The notes under the pieces were generated by a model. That model was not told where the DNA came from. It saw only the letters and a program-made list of their open reading frames with translations, and made no database searches. A DNA stretch of 64,000 nt, taken from positions 1,698,819-1,762,818 of the forward strand of contig CP129479.1 of NCBI GenBank assembly GCA_030583865.1. The letters are read 5' to 3'. This document shows positions 25,831 through 33,648 of the stretch, piece by piece. The translations under genes and the position numbers were made by a program. The stretch is from Thermodesulfobacteriota bacterium. GTDB lineage: Bacteria; Desulfobacterota; GWC2-55-46. How positions within the stretch are numbered: position 1 is the first letter of the stretch; every line of letters begins with the position of its first letter.

Positions 25831-26079
25831 ATGGTACAATACGTCAAGACCTATTCCTGTCCCACATGCAGCGGGCTCGCGAGCGGACGCGGCCACCTCT
25901 GCCACCCGAGGACCGAGGGCCTGCCGTTCGTGTGCGAGTTCTGCGGCAAGGAAGTCTCCGACCCCAGGCACGTCTGCCCCAAGATGGTCGACGAGATCGA
26001 GTACGTCTGCAAGAAATGCGGCAGGCTCGCCATCTACGACTCCCTCCTCTGCGAGCCCCAGCCGATAGACACGGAATGA
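25831..26079 (+). CDS. Small Cys-rich (zinc-ribbon/rubredoxin-like) protein, 82 aa
   Basis: The protein has three CxxC knuckles: CPTC near residue 10, CEFC near 35 and CKKC near 61. Additional Cys/His occur in HLCHP, RHVC and LLC. The spacing fits two zinc-binding or Fe(Cys)4 sites. AAGGAG precedes the ATG. It is probably co-transcribed with the rubrerythrin-like gene 48 bp upstream and may be its redox partner. I know similar short proteins only as conserved hypotheticals. Confidence 0.75.
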   Translation: MVQYVKTYSCPTCSGLASGRGHLCHPRTEGLPFVCEFCGKEVSDPRHVCPKMVDEIEYVCKKCGRLAIYDSLLCEPQPIDTE

Positions 26080-26142
26080 AGCCGGAGCCGGATGGCGCAG
26101 GCCGTCCGGCTTGCATTCCATCCTTCCCGGAATGAACTGAAG

Positions 26143-26196
26143 GCAACCTCAAAAATCTCAGATTTTCCCCGCGATCAATACGCAGAGTCCGGGGAA
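26143..26196. repeat. Repeat family B, partial copy
   Basis: CTCAGATTTTCCCCGCGATC and the following ACGCAGAGTCC match the first block of the copy at 571 and the tail of the copy at 60922. The CATATGTG block is missing. It sits directly before a family C element. Confidence 0.4.
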
Positions 26197-26219
26197 TAAA
26201 TCGATCTCAAAATCTTATT

Positions 26220-26341
26220 CAGGCTGCTCAAAAAGCTCAAGATGCAAGGAGTCGAAAATGAGGGCTGAGGCATACTTTTATTGTACGCCGGAATGTCCAA
26301 TTTTGAAGACAACGCCTTGAAGCGGGTTTTTCAGCAGCCTG
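26220..26341. repeat. MITE-like element family C, copy 1
   Basis: 122 bp with terminal inverted repeats (CAGGCTGCTCAAAAAG...TTTTTCAGCAGCCTG) and an inner hairpin GGCATAC (26269-26275)/GTACGCC (26283-26289). It is homologous to 32931-33055 and 59264-59391. This is the most diverged full copy: its inner stem carries one A-C mismatch. It ends 13 bp before the GGAGG of the aminotransferase gene, so it may lie in that gene's leader. Confidence 0.75.
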
Positions 26342-26359
26342 TAGGGGATTCGGAGGCCC

Positions 26360-27631
26360 ATGGGGAACGACCTTAAAGAGCGGGCGAAGAAACACATAAC
26401 CCCGGCCCTTGTTTTCCACACCGACATAGAGGTCAAAAAGGCGGAAGGGCTCTATGTCGAATCGACCGGGGGGAAGAGGTACATGGACTTCTCCTCGGGC
26501 CTTGCGACCGCGAACCTGGGGCACTGCCCGCCAGAGGTGCTCGAAGCCGCCAGGCGCCAGATGGACTCTCTCGTCCATTCGGGCTGCATATTCAGGTACT
26601 CGTCGCAGGTCGAGCTTGCCGAAAGGCTTGCTGAGATAACCCCCGGCGCAATCGACATGTTCTTCTTCTCAAATAGCGGCGCGGAAGCTATAGAAGGGGC
26701 CATAAAGCTCGCGCGCTTTGCAACCGGGCGCCAGGGAATAATCAGCTTCACCGGCGGGTTCCACGGGAGGACGATGGGGGCCCTGACGCTTACGACCTCT
26801 GCCGCCAAATACAGGCGCGGCTTCCACCCTCTCTTGCCGTCCGTCTACCACGCGCCCTACCCTTACTGCTACCGCTGCCTGCTCGGGCATCAGAGGAAAG
26901 ACTGCTCTCTCGAATGCTACGAATACCTCGAAGGCATCCTGAGGCACCAGATATCGCCTGAGGACGTTGCCTGCATGGTAATCGAGCCGGTACTGGGCGA
27001 AGGAGGATACGCCCCTCCGCCTCCAGAGGTCCTCTTCAGGCTCCGCGACCTCTGCTCAAGGCACGGCATCCTCCTTATCGCCGACGAGGTGCAGAGCGGT
27101 TTCGGCAGGACCGGGAGATGGTTCGCCTCCGAGCACTTCGGCCTTGAGCCTGACATAATCGTCATGGCAAAAGGCATAGCCTCGGGCTTTCCGCTGAGCG
27201 CCTTCGGGGCCTCAGCAAGCCTCATGTCAAAGTGGCCTCCCGGAGCGCACGGCACCACATTCGGCGGGAACCCGGTCTCCGCTGCCGCGGCTGTAGCTAC
27301 AATCGACACAATAAGAAAAAGGGGCCTCCTTGAGAACTCCGCGAGGACCGGAGAGTACGCGCTATCCAGGCTGAACGACATGAAAAAGCGGCACAGCATA
27401 ATCGGCGACGTGCGCGGGCTCGGCCTCATGATAGGCATCGAGTTCGTGAAGGAGGACGGAGGCCCTGATAAGGAAGGGCTCGAAAGGGTGATGGAACGGT
27501 GCCTGGATAACGGGCTAGTCATAATCGAGTGCGGCCCGGGAAAGAACGTCGCCCGCCTCATGCCGCCGCTCACCGTGACCAGGGAAGAGATGGACGCGGC
27601 GCTTTCCATATTCGAGGAGGCCCTTCCTTGA
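26360..27631 (+). CDS. Class III aminotransferase (4-aminobutyrate/acetylornithine type)
   Basis: A 423-residue PLP enzyme. Features are the SNSGAEAIEGAIKLAR cofactor-phosphate region, GFHGRT, LLIADEVQSGFGRTG with D242, and the Schiff-base K271 in IIVMAKGIASGFPLS. A Cys-rich loop (YCYRCLLG....DCSLEC, C170-C186) is shared with archaeal-type GabT-like enzymes and separates it from standard ArgD. It moves an omega-amino group from GABA, ornithine or similar to 2-oxoglutarate or pyruvate, giving a semialdehyde that an ALDH like the one at 23675 could oxidise. The stop overlaps the next gene's TTG start (TTGA). Confidence 0.9.
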   Translation: MGNDLKERAKKHITPALVFHTDIEVKKAEGLYVESTGGKRYMDFSSGLATANLGHCPPEVLEAARRQMDSLVHSGCIFRYSSQVELAERLAEITPGAIDMFFFSNSGAEAIEGAIKLARFATGRQGIISFTGGFHGRTMGALTLTTSAAKYRRGFHPLLPSVYHAPYPYCYRCLLGHQRKDCSLECYEYLEGILRHQISPEDVACMVIEPVLGEGGYAPPPPEVLFRLRDLCSRHGILLIADEVQSGFGRTGRWFASEHFGLEPDIIVMAKGIASGFPLSAFGASASLMSKWPPGAHGTTFGGNPVSAAAAVATIDTIRKRGLLENSARTGEYALSRLNDMKKRHSIIGDVRGLGLMIGIEFVKEDGGPDKEGLERVMERCLDNGLVIIECGPGKNVARLMPPLTVTREEMDAALSIFEEALP

Positions 27632-28944
27632 GCCGAAGGAAGCGCATTATCATCATGGGGGCCGCCGGACGGGACTTCCACAACTTCAACGTCCTCTACA
27701 GGGACGACCCTTCGATAGAGGTCGTCGCCTTCACCGCCGCCCAGATACCCTTTATCGAAAACCGGACCTACCCCCCTTCCCTCGCGGGCCCGCTCTATCC
27801 CGAAGGCATAAGGATATATCCGGAAGACGAGCTTCCGGAGCTTATTAAAAAATACGGGGCCGACGAGGTCGTCTTCTCCTACAGCGACGTCTCTTACGAA
27901 TACGTCATGCAAAGGGCCGCGCTCGCAATCTCGCTGGGCGCGGGTTTTGTGCTACCCTCGGCAGAGGCCGCGATGATAAAGGCAGAAAGGCCGGTTATCT
28001 CGGTTTCTGCCGTGCGGACCGGGTGCGGCAAGAGCGGGGTAACGAGGTATATCGGTAAAAAACTCCTCCAAGCCGGGAAAAGGCCGGTTGCCATACGCCA
28101 TCCCATGCCGTACGGCGACCTCGAGAGGCAGCGGCTGCAGAGGTTCTCATCCCGCGAGGATCTGGTAAAAGCGCAGTGCACTATTGAGGAGCTCGAGGAA
28201 TACGAGCCGCTTGTCGAATCCGGCCTCGTTGTATACGCCGGGGTCGACTACAGGGCGATACTTGACGAGGCCGAAAAAGAAGGCAACATCATCCTCTGGG
28301 ACGGCGGGAATAACGACCTCCCTTTCATCCGTCCGGATTTCGAGATTGTCGTCACTGACCCGCTAAGGCCGGGGCACGAACTCGGATATTACCCCGGGGA
28401 AGCGAACCTCCGGAGGGCGCATCTCGTGGTCGTCAACAAGGCCGGGAGCGCCGGGGCGGAGGTGGAGCTTGTCGCCTCGAACGCGAGGGCCGTAAACCCC
28501 CGCGCCACGATATTGAGGACCGATTCGGCGATAACTGTCGAGGGAGATATAAAGGGGAAGAAGGCGCTGGTCGTGGAGGACGGCCCCACCCTCACCCACG
28601 GAGGCATGGCCTTCGGCGCCGGGATTGCAGCAGCAAGGGCATTCGGGGCCGTGCCCGTGGACCCGAGGCCCTACGCCTCCGGCACGATAAAGGAGGCCTT
28701 CCGCAAATACCCGGACCTTCAAAACCTCCTGCCGGCGATGGGCTATTCGGAGGGGCAGAAAAAAGAGCTTCAGGAGATAATAGAGAAGACCCCTGCGGAC
28801 CTGGTCCTCATAGCCACGCCTATAGACCTTTCCCGCGTCGTCCCGATAACGAAACCGGCTGTGCGAGTCCGCTATGAGATAGAGGAGATGGACAGGCCCG
28901 GGCTATGGGACGAGGTGCGCGCCTTCCTTTCAAAAACCGGATGA
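27628..28944 (+). CDS. COG2403 GTPase-like protein (cyclic 2,3-diphosphoglycerate synthetase-like)
   Basis: A 439-residue protein. An N-terminal Rossmann-like half (IIIMGAAGRDFHNFN) is followed by a P-loop AVRTGCGKSGVTR at about 128-140 and a C-terminal region with RPGHELGYYPGE and DGPTLTHGGMAFGAG. This is the family whose archaeal namesake makes cyclic 2,3-diphosphoglycerate; most bacterial members have no assigned reaction. The TTG start at 27628 is chosen because it gives TTGA coupling to the aminotransferase and has GAGGAGG 7 nt upstream. An earlier in-frame ATG would sit inside the aminotransferase gene. The stop overlaps the PRODH start (ATGA). Confidence 0.85.
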   Translation: MSRRKRIIIMGAAGRDFHNFNVLYRDDPSIEVVAFTAAQIPFIENRTYPPSLAGPLYPEGIRIYPEDELPELIKKYGADEVVFSYSDVSYEYVMQRAALAISLGAGFVLPSAEAAMIKAERPVISVSAVRTGCGKSGVTRYIGKKLLQAGKRPVAIRHPMPYGDLERQRLQRFSSREDLVKAQCTIEELEEYEPLVESGLVVYAGVDYRAILDEAEKEGNIILWDGGNNDLPFIRPDFEIVVTDPLRPGHELGYYPGEANLRRAHLVVVNKAGSAGAEVELVASNARAVNPRATILRTDSAITVEGDIKGKKALVVEDGPTLTHGGMAFGAGIAAARAFGAVPVDPRPYASGTIKEAFRKYPDLQNLLPAMGYSEGQKKELQEIIEKTPADLVLIATPIDLSRVVPITKPAVRVRYEIEEMDRPGLWDEVRAFLSKTG

Positions 28945-29789
28945 AGGATTTTCTCCTTATACTCGCCAGTAGATACATAGCAGGGACCGAGAGGCGGGAC
29001 GCGATAGGCGCGGCAGCGGCCCTGAACGCTCTCGGTTTGAAGGCGACCATAGACAGCCTCGGAGAGAACGTAAATACCGCCGAAGAGGCCGCGCGCTCTG
29101 CCGAAGAGTACCTGGCCCTCCTCGCCGACATCAAAGAATCCGGCGTAGACTCTCACGTATCCTTGAAGCTAACGCATATGGGCCTTGCGCTATCGGATGA
29201 ACTCGCCCGGAAGAACACGGAAAAAGTAGTGCAAAGAGCCGCTGACCTCGGGAACTTCGTCCGCATCGACATGGAGGGCTCGGCATTCACGCAGGCGACC
29301 ATCGACATCTTTCTCGGACTGAGGGACAAATACCCGGACGTCGGAATCGCAATACAGAGCGCCCTTAAAAGGAGCATGGAAGACGCGAGGCGGGTCGCCG
29401 CTTCTGGCGGAAGCATCAGGCTCGTAAAGGGCGCGTACAAGGAGCCGCCGTCCATCGCCTTCGCCGACAAGAAAGACGTGGACAGGAGCTTTGAGCGTAT
29501 CATGAAAGAGCTCCTCTTGAGCGATACCCGCCCAGCCATAGCCACCCACGACGAGAGGCTCATAGACGAAACCAAAAGGTTCGCGGAGGAAAAAGGCATC
29601 CCGAAGGGGGCGTTCGATTTCGAGATGCTACTCGGCATCAAAAGGACTCTCCAGAAGAGGCTTTCCGGCGAGGGATATGCCATGAGGGTCTATGTGCCTT
29701 ATGGCAGGGACTGGCTACCGTACATGCTGAGGAGGGTCCGCGAGCGGAAGGAAAACGCCTGGTTCGTGCTGAGGAACATTCTCGATTGA
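28941..29789 (+). CDS. Proline dehydrogenase (monofunctional PRODH)
   Basis: A 283-residue FAD enzyme oxidising L-proline to delta-1-pyrroline-5-carboxylate with quinone as acceptor. The TIM-barrel motifs are clear: SLKLTHMGL, RIDMEG, IQSALKRS, IRLVKGAYKE and the substrate-binding tail YVPYGRDWLPYMLRRVRERKEN. Its short length matches the stand-alone PRODHs of Gram-positive and thermophilic bacteria rather than PutA. The ATG overlaps the preceding TGA by 4 bp (ATGA). It is the last gene of a translationally coupled trio. The partner P5C dehydrogenase could be the ALDH at 23675, although that enzyme does not look like a dedicated P5CDH. Confidence 0.93.
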   Translation: MKDFLLILASRYIAGTERRDAIGAAAALNALGLKATIDSLGENVNTAEEAARSAEEYLALLADIKESGVDSHVSLKLTHMGLALSDELARKNTEKVVQRAADLGNFVRIDMEGSAFTQATIDIFLGLRDKYPDVGIAIQSALKRSMEDARRVAASGGSIRLVKGAYKEPPSIAFADKKDVDRSFERIMKELLLSDTRPAIATHDERLIDETKRFAEEKGIPKGAFDFEMLLGIKRTLQKRLSGEGYAMRVYVPYGRDWLPYMLRRVRERKENAWFVLRNILD

Positions 29790-29866
29790 AATATCGGGCA
29801 ATCCATTCTATACTTTGGCGATTGATTGAGGCTGCTGAGTGACAATGGCATCGCGGGGGGTCACGA

Positions 29867-30748
29867 ATGGGGATGGACAAAACTATCGGAGGCCTTCTTG
29901 CGATGCGTGAGATAACCGACTGGCTGTGCCGGGTCGAGGCAGCCGCGGCTGAGGCATACGGGCTCGCGGCCTCGGTGTTTTCCGAGGACGAGGAATTCGT
30001 CCGGCTGCTCCACAAGCTCAAGGCAGACGAACTGGAGCACTATAAGGCCGCCAGGAAGGCTTCGGAGCTTATTGCGGGCGGGATAGACCTGCCCTGCATA
30101 TTGTCCCTTGACCGCGCTGACATGGAGTATGTGGAAGACTTTCTCCTCTTCCTCAAGGGCAGGATAATGGCGGGCAAGATGACCAAGGAGGGCCTGCTCC
30201 ATTATATCATCACCATAGAATCCAAGGAATGCAACGACTTCATGTCCTATGTGGTCAACTGGCTTTTCAGGGAGGGCCATTTGGACGGAAATGCGGAAGA
30301 GCTCGTCTTCGGGCACAGGAAGAGACTGGAGGATTATGTCGAGTCATTGAACTGGGACCCGCTCATCCAAAGGCTCGAAACCGGTTTTTCGCCGCTACGC
30401 GGCAAGAGGCTCCTCGTGGTCTCCCGCGATGGGCTGCTCGAGGAAGGCCTTAAGGCCATATACTCCGGCGTGGAGGTCGTCCTCGACAGCGCAGTGACCG
30501 GTAAAGAGGCCCTCGACAGGATTGGCCAATGCGGGTATTCCGCCGTCATGGCCGACGAAGACGTATCCGGCCTTGACCAGGAGTTATTCCCAGCGGCCAC
30601 GGGGCTCCGCCCGGAGCTGAAAGACAGGCTCATTCTCCTTACGCGAAAACCGGCCTCAGACCCCTCGTTCACGTTAGACGGGCTCAGGGTCCTTCGCAAA
30701 CCTGCGAGGGTACAGGAGATAAAAAACGCGCTTAATGAAATTGCCTGA
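29867..30748 (+). CDS. Ferritin-like domain fused to a degenerate receiver domain
   Basis: 293 residues in two parts. The N-terminal four-helix bundle (1-165) shows diiron-type residues E24, E55-L-E-H58, E118/E121 and H150. The C-terminal part (178-292) folds like a response-regulator receiver: KRLLVVSRDGLLEEGL, then D230 at the phosphoacceptor position (YSAVMADEDVSG), then K278 (LRKPARV). The usual acidic pair is only partly kept (S186-R-D188), so phosphorylation is uncertain. I know of no standard family with this order. An attractive guess is an iron- or redox-reading input attached to a signalling module. It follows PRODH by 77 bp, possibly with its own promoter. Confidence 0.75.
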   Translation: MGMDKTIGGLLAMREITDWLCRVEAAAAEAYGLAASVFSEDEEFVRLLHKLKADELEHYKAARKASELIAGGIDLPCILSLDRADMEYVEDFLLFLKGRIMAGKMTKEGLLHYIITIESKECNDFMSYVVNWLFREGHLDGNAEELVFGHRKRLEDYVESLNWDPLIQRLETGFSPLRGKRLLVVSRDGLLEEGLKAIYSGVEVVLDSAVTGKEALDRIGQCGYSAVMADEDVSGLDQELFPAATGLRPELKDRLILLTRKPASDPSFTLDGLRVLRKPARVQEIKNALNEIA

Positions 30749-30800
30749 GCGCCCTCGCCTTATCGTTCGACTCGCGCTTCCGGCCTATTCCGCATTTCAC

Positions 30801-31337
30801 CTACTGCTTCCGGGTATACGTAATCTCCATCATCTTCTCTTCCTTTCCTCCGACGGGCGTGCCGTACATCTCGAAGGTCACGGTATTGTCGTCCACGAGC
30901 CTGCATGTGGAACGCCATTCGGTCGGGCCCTTGACCGGGTCGTCATAGCGGCTCCGCTGTGTGAAGCCCTTGCCGTCTTTATCGATCGGGCCCTCGAAGT
31001 AGTATATGGCCGTGCCCATCGAGTCCATCCAGGTGGAGACGAACTTCTTTGTGTTGTTGTCGTATCCCGTGAAGCCCAGGCCGTTGAAGGTGCCGCCCAT
31101 CCACTCGCCTGTGGACTCCTGCTGAAGGATCCTCCCTCCGAGTATCATCTTCTGCTCGCACGTGCCTGATGATTCCTCAGGCGGCATGCCGGGCTCCCAT
31201 GATTTCGTCTTCGTATTCCAGCTCCCGGCCATGCGGGAGAGCAACGCATGCGGCGCTCCCGGGGTGCCGAGCTTTATGTAAAGCTCCTTCATGGCCTCGG
31301 GGTCCATCTTTCTTTCAGGCTTTCTCTCGGTAGCCAT
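30801..31337 (-). CDS. DUF1579 family protein
   Basis: A 178-residue soluble protein of the DUF1579 beta-barrel family. Recognisable pieces are the LLSRMAGSWNTKTKSWEPG opening, a Gly-rich RILQQESTGEWMGGTFNGLGFTGYDN.TKKFVSTWMDSMGT core (outlined, not contiguous) and a closing KMMEITYTRK strand. The function is unknown; the family is usually a stand-alone cytosolic protein. It is convergent with the ferritin-like fusion gene (52 bp apart). GGAGG stands upstream of the ATG at 31335-31337. Confidence 0.85.
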   Translation of the reverse strand: MATERKPERKMDPEAMKELYIKLGTPGAPHALLSRMAGSWNTKTKSWEPGMPPEESSGTCEQKMILGGRILQQESTGEWMGGTFNGLGFTGYDNNTKKFVSTWMDSMGTAIYYFEGPIDKDGKGFTQRSRYDDPVKGPTEWRSTCRLVDDNTVTFEMYGTPVGGKEEKMMEITYTRKQ

Positions 31338-31424
31338 AAAAGCCTCCTTTCAATGCATACCATTACATCATAATTAAGAATATGCGCGGGATGGGGTGGT
31401 GTCAAGACGGGAGGGGCGTTGAAT

Positions 31425-31711
31425 GTCATTCCGAAGGAAATCGCTTGTCATCCTGAGCGGAGCGAAGAATCTGCTTTGGGAGGAGTTAAAAATCCCTCTT
31501 TTCTAAAGGAAGATTAGATACAGTTAATCTCCCCCGCCCCTCTTTAAAAAAGAGGGGAAAAGCCTTTGCAGGGTGCGACGCTTCGCGCACAAAGTCCTTT
31601 GAATTCCAAGGGCAGATGGATTCAAAAAAAGGGCTCACGGAAAAGGGTTACCGCATATCAGTGGTGCGCATAGCGCACCCTACGGAACTGGTGCGCACAA
31701 CGCACCCCTAC
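31425..31711. repeat. Repeat-rich gap with REP hairpins and part of a family D element
   Basis: The 389-bp gap 31338-31726 has no gene. It holds two GTCATTCYGA-type fragments (31425 and about 31449, family D), a degenerate REP-like hairpin (GGGTGCGACGCTTCGCGCAC, 31571-31590, no GTAG) and two good inverted REPs: GGTGCGC-ATA-GCGCACC-CTAC (31663-31683) and GGTGCGC-ACAA-CGCACC-CCTAC (31690-31711). The tandem REP pair ends 16 bp before the stop of the PIN-domain gene. Confidence 0.65.
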
Positions 31712-31726
31712 GTATTCATCATTACA

Positions 31727-32248
31727 TTAAGGTGGATTAGAATCTTTCAAAACATTCCAGCAGAGAACTCCAAAATCATTTGCCGCCTGTGATAGTTTTT
31801 CGTCTGCTGTAACAAAGATACCTTTACTTGCAAATTCAAATCTGCAATGATTCAAAAAAAGAGCGTCAAGAAAGTCAACATCGTATTTTTTTACAATCTC
31901 AGAAGATTCTCCGAAGTACTTGGACAATGACAAATCATGCAGAACAAGCCGCTTGTTATCAATTTTGTATCTGATTCTGTTAATCAGCAAAAGATATCCA
32001 TCCACAGAAAGCACTCCATCACGAAACCATTTTCTTTTCAACACTCCAAATACTTCCCCAATACAATATTCAGAAGTATGGATTCGTATACCAGGTTGCC
32101 TTGATAAATATGATTGCAAAATTTCCGTTCCAGGCTCATTTAATTCATTCGCCAACAATTTAAAAAGCGCACATGTATCTAAGAACAAATTGGCGTACTT
32201 GGCAGATTTATCCTCTGCAATGAATTTAGGAGGGTTATTTATGTTCAT
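31727..32248 (-). CDS. PIN-domain protein
   Basis: A 173-residue PIN-like nuclease fold. Acidic residues lie at the expected places: D24 (LFLDTCALF), E60/E65, D125/D128 (DVDFLDALFL) and D149 (FVTADEKL). The gene is markedly AT-richer than its neighbours and uses different codons, a sign of recent acquisition. It follows moaB closely: its GGAGGGGG ribosome-binding site overlaps the end of moaB, so translation may be coupled. No antitoxin-like gene adjoins it, which argues against a standard VapBC pair. It could be an orphan toxin or an RNA-processing nuclease. Confidence 0.78.
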   Translation of the reverse strand: MNINNPPKFIAEDKSAKYANLFLDTCALFKLLANELNEPGTEILQSYLSRQPGIRIHTSEYCIGEVFGVLKRKWFRDGVLSVDGYLLLINRIRYKIDNKRLVLHDLSLSKYFGESSEIVKKYDVDFLDALFLNHCRFEFASKGIFVTADEKLSQAANDFGVLCWNVLKDSNPP

Positions 32249-32254
32249 AAAAGA

Positions 32255-32746
32255 CTACCCCCTCCCGCACTCCTCCTTGCTTCCCTTTATCTTCTCTATC
32301 GTGTGATTTAGGGCGGGCATGACTACCGCTAAGTTTTCGCGTACGGCCCTGGGACTTCCGGGTAGGTTAATTATGAGGGAGCATTTCCGTATCCCGCAGA
32401 CCGCGCGGGATATCATTGCGTTGGGGGTCTTCTTGAGGCTCTCGGCGCGCATGGCCTCCGACATCCCGGGGAGCTCCCTTTCGATTACGGCCTTTGTGGC
32501 CTCGGGGGTCACGTCCCTGGGGGTTACGCCGGTGCCGCCGGTAGTGAGGATGAGGTCCAGATTCAGAACATCGGCGTATTCGATGAGCTTGGCCTTGATT
32601 ATGTCCGTCTCGTCCGGGATGACCTCATAGGCCTTTACCTCGGCGGGGAGCGTCTTTATCATGCGCTCGATCTCGGCGCCGCTAAGGTCTTCCCTTTCGC
32701 CGCGCGAGCCCTTGTCGCTCATAGTGAGTATTCCGACTGTTACCAT
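32255..32746 (-). CDS. moaB: Molybdenum cofactor protein MoaB/Mog
   Basis: A 163-residue MPT adenylyltransferase-type protein of the MoaB/Mog fold. The signature TTGGTGVTPRDVTPEAT and the late INLPGSPRAVRENL are present. The ILTMSDKGSRGEREDLSG opening is also typical. It acts late in molybdenum-cofactor assembly, activating molybdopterin for metal insertion. moaE and moaD lie upstream on the same strand but are separated by a 309-bp repeat-filled gap, so moaB probably has its own transcript. A PIN-domain gene follows after 6 bp. Confidence 0.92.
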   Translation of the reverse strand: MVTVGILTMSDKGSRGEREDLSGAEIERMIKTLPAEVKAYEVIPDETDIIKAKLIEYADVLNLDLILTTGGTGVTPRDVTPEATKAVIERELPGMSEAMRAESLKKTPNAMISRAVCGIRKCSLIINLPGSPRAVRENLAVVMPALNHTIEKIKGSKEECGRG

Positions 32747-32789
32747 GACATGACTCTCCTAAGGAAGCTCTGATTAATTCACAAATGTT

Positions 32790-32875
32790 GTCATTCTGAG
32801 CGCAGCGAAGAAGCTCGTATTTAGAAAATCAGCAACTTACGAGATTCTTCGGTCGCTTACGCTCCCTCAGAATGA
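32790..32875. repeat. Family D long hairpin (GTCATTCTGAG element)
   Basis: GTCATTCTGAGCGCAGCGAA and CTCGTA on the left pair with TACGAGATTCTTCG and the CCTCAGAATGA end on the right, giving a long imperfect stem. Fragments with the same start lie at 31425-31470. Elements of this look occur widely in unrelated bacteria. It shares the moaB-moaE gap (32747-33055) with a family C element, and the gap holds nothing else. Confidence 0.6.
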
Positions 32876-32930
32876 AAGAAAACGGAATAAATCAGACCTT
32901 ACCTAATGTTGCTTAAAACTCAACTCACAT

Positions 32931-33055
32931 GCAGGCTGCTCAAAAAGCTCCAGATGCGAGGCGTCGAGGAGCGAGGAATGAGGCGTACTTTTCGTGTACG
33001 CCGCAGTGACGAGCGACGAAGACAACGAAGCAGATGGACTTTTTCAGTAGCCTGC
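32931..33055. repeat. MITE-like element family C, copy 2
   Basis: 125 bp bounded by GCAGGCTGCTCAAAAAG and CTTTTTCAGTAGCCTGC (inverted, one mismatch). The inner hairpin is GGCGTAC (32982-32988)/GTACGCC (32996-33002). The right end touches the moaE stop codon (33056-33058) exactly. Confidence 0.8.
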
Positions 33056-33481
33056 TTAAGGCGTCTCCGAGACCCAGACATCCCCCTTCGAGGTCGTCTC
33101 GCTCTTCCAGATGGGGGTCGTCCTCTTGAGCTCGGTTATGGCCCACTCGCAGGCCATGAAGGAGTCGTTCCTGTGCGCGGAGGCGGCGACGATAAGGACG
33201 ATGTTCTCGCCTATGTCTATCTTCCCTGTCCTGTGGACTATGCCCATCTCTATTATGTTGAAGTTCCTGAGGGCCCTCTCCCTTATGTCCGCGAGCTTCT
33301 TCTCGGCCATCACCGGATAATGCTCGAATGAAAGGCCGGTTATGGTCTCGCCCTTGGAGAAGTCCCTTGCCGCGCCTAAAAAAGTGACCACCGCGCCGAT
33401 GCCATTTGAGGCGGCGGTCACACGGCGCACCTCCTCGTCAATGGAGAAGTCCTTTTCCTGTATCCTTACGAGATCTGACAT
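33056..33481 (-). CDS. moaE: Molybdopterin synthase catalytic subunit MoaE
   Basis: A 141-residue large subunit of molybdopterin synthase, which transfers sulfur from the MoaD thiocarboxylate to cyclic pyranopterin monophosphate. Family landmarks are present: GAVVTFLGAARDFSKG, SFEHYPVMAEKKL, MGIVHRTGKIDIGE, ASAHRNDSFMACEWAITELK and the KRTTPIWKSE segment with the active-site Lys. Its stop codon abuts a family C repeat. MoaD is encoded 167 bp upstream on the same strand, with a REP-like hairpin between them. Confidence 0.95.
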   Translation of the reverse strand: MSDLVRIQEKDFSIDEEVRRVTAASNGIGAVVTFLGAARDFSKGETITGLSFEHYPVMAEKKLADIRERALRNFNIIEMGIVHRTGKIDIGENIVLIVAASAHRNDSFMACEWAITELKRTTPIWKSETTSKGDVWVSETP

Positions 33482-33561
33482 CAGGTTATCACTCCCTGCT
33501 CAAGGAAAGTTGAAAAGATATAGCTCCCCTTTTTTCTAATTAGGGGCAGGGGAGATTATTT

Positions 33562-33579
33562 GGGTGCGCTATGCGCACC
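33562..33579. repeat. REP-like hairpin without GTAG foot
   Basis: GGGTGCGCTATGCGCACC matches the REP stem, but the 5' neighbour is TTT rather than GTAG, so it may be an inactive copy. It lies between moaD and moaE. Confidence 0.55.
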
Positions 33580-33648
33580 ATTATAAATCCCCCTCATTCC
33601 CCCTTTAGGAAAGGGGGTAATTCAATTGGCCCCGAAAAGTCTTTAAGC

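Noticed and set aside
31727-32746. VapBC toxin-antitoxin module
   Set aside because: The PIN gene's upstream neighbour is moaB, not a small DNA-binding antitoxin, and none is found downstream.
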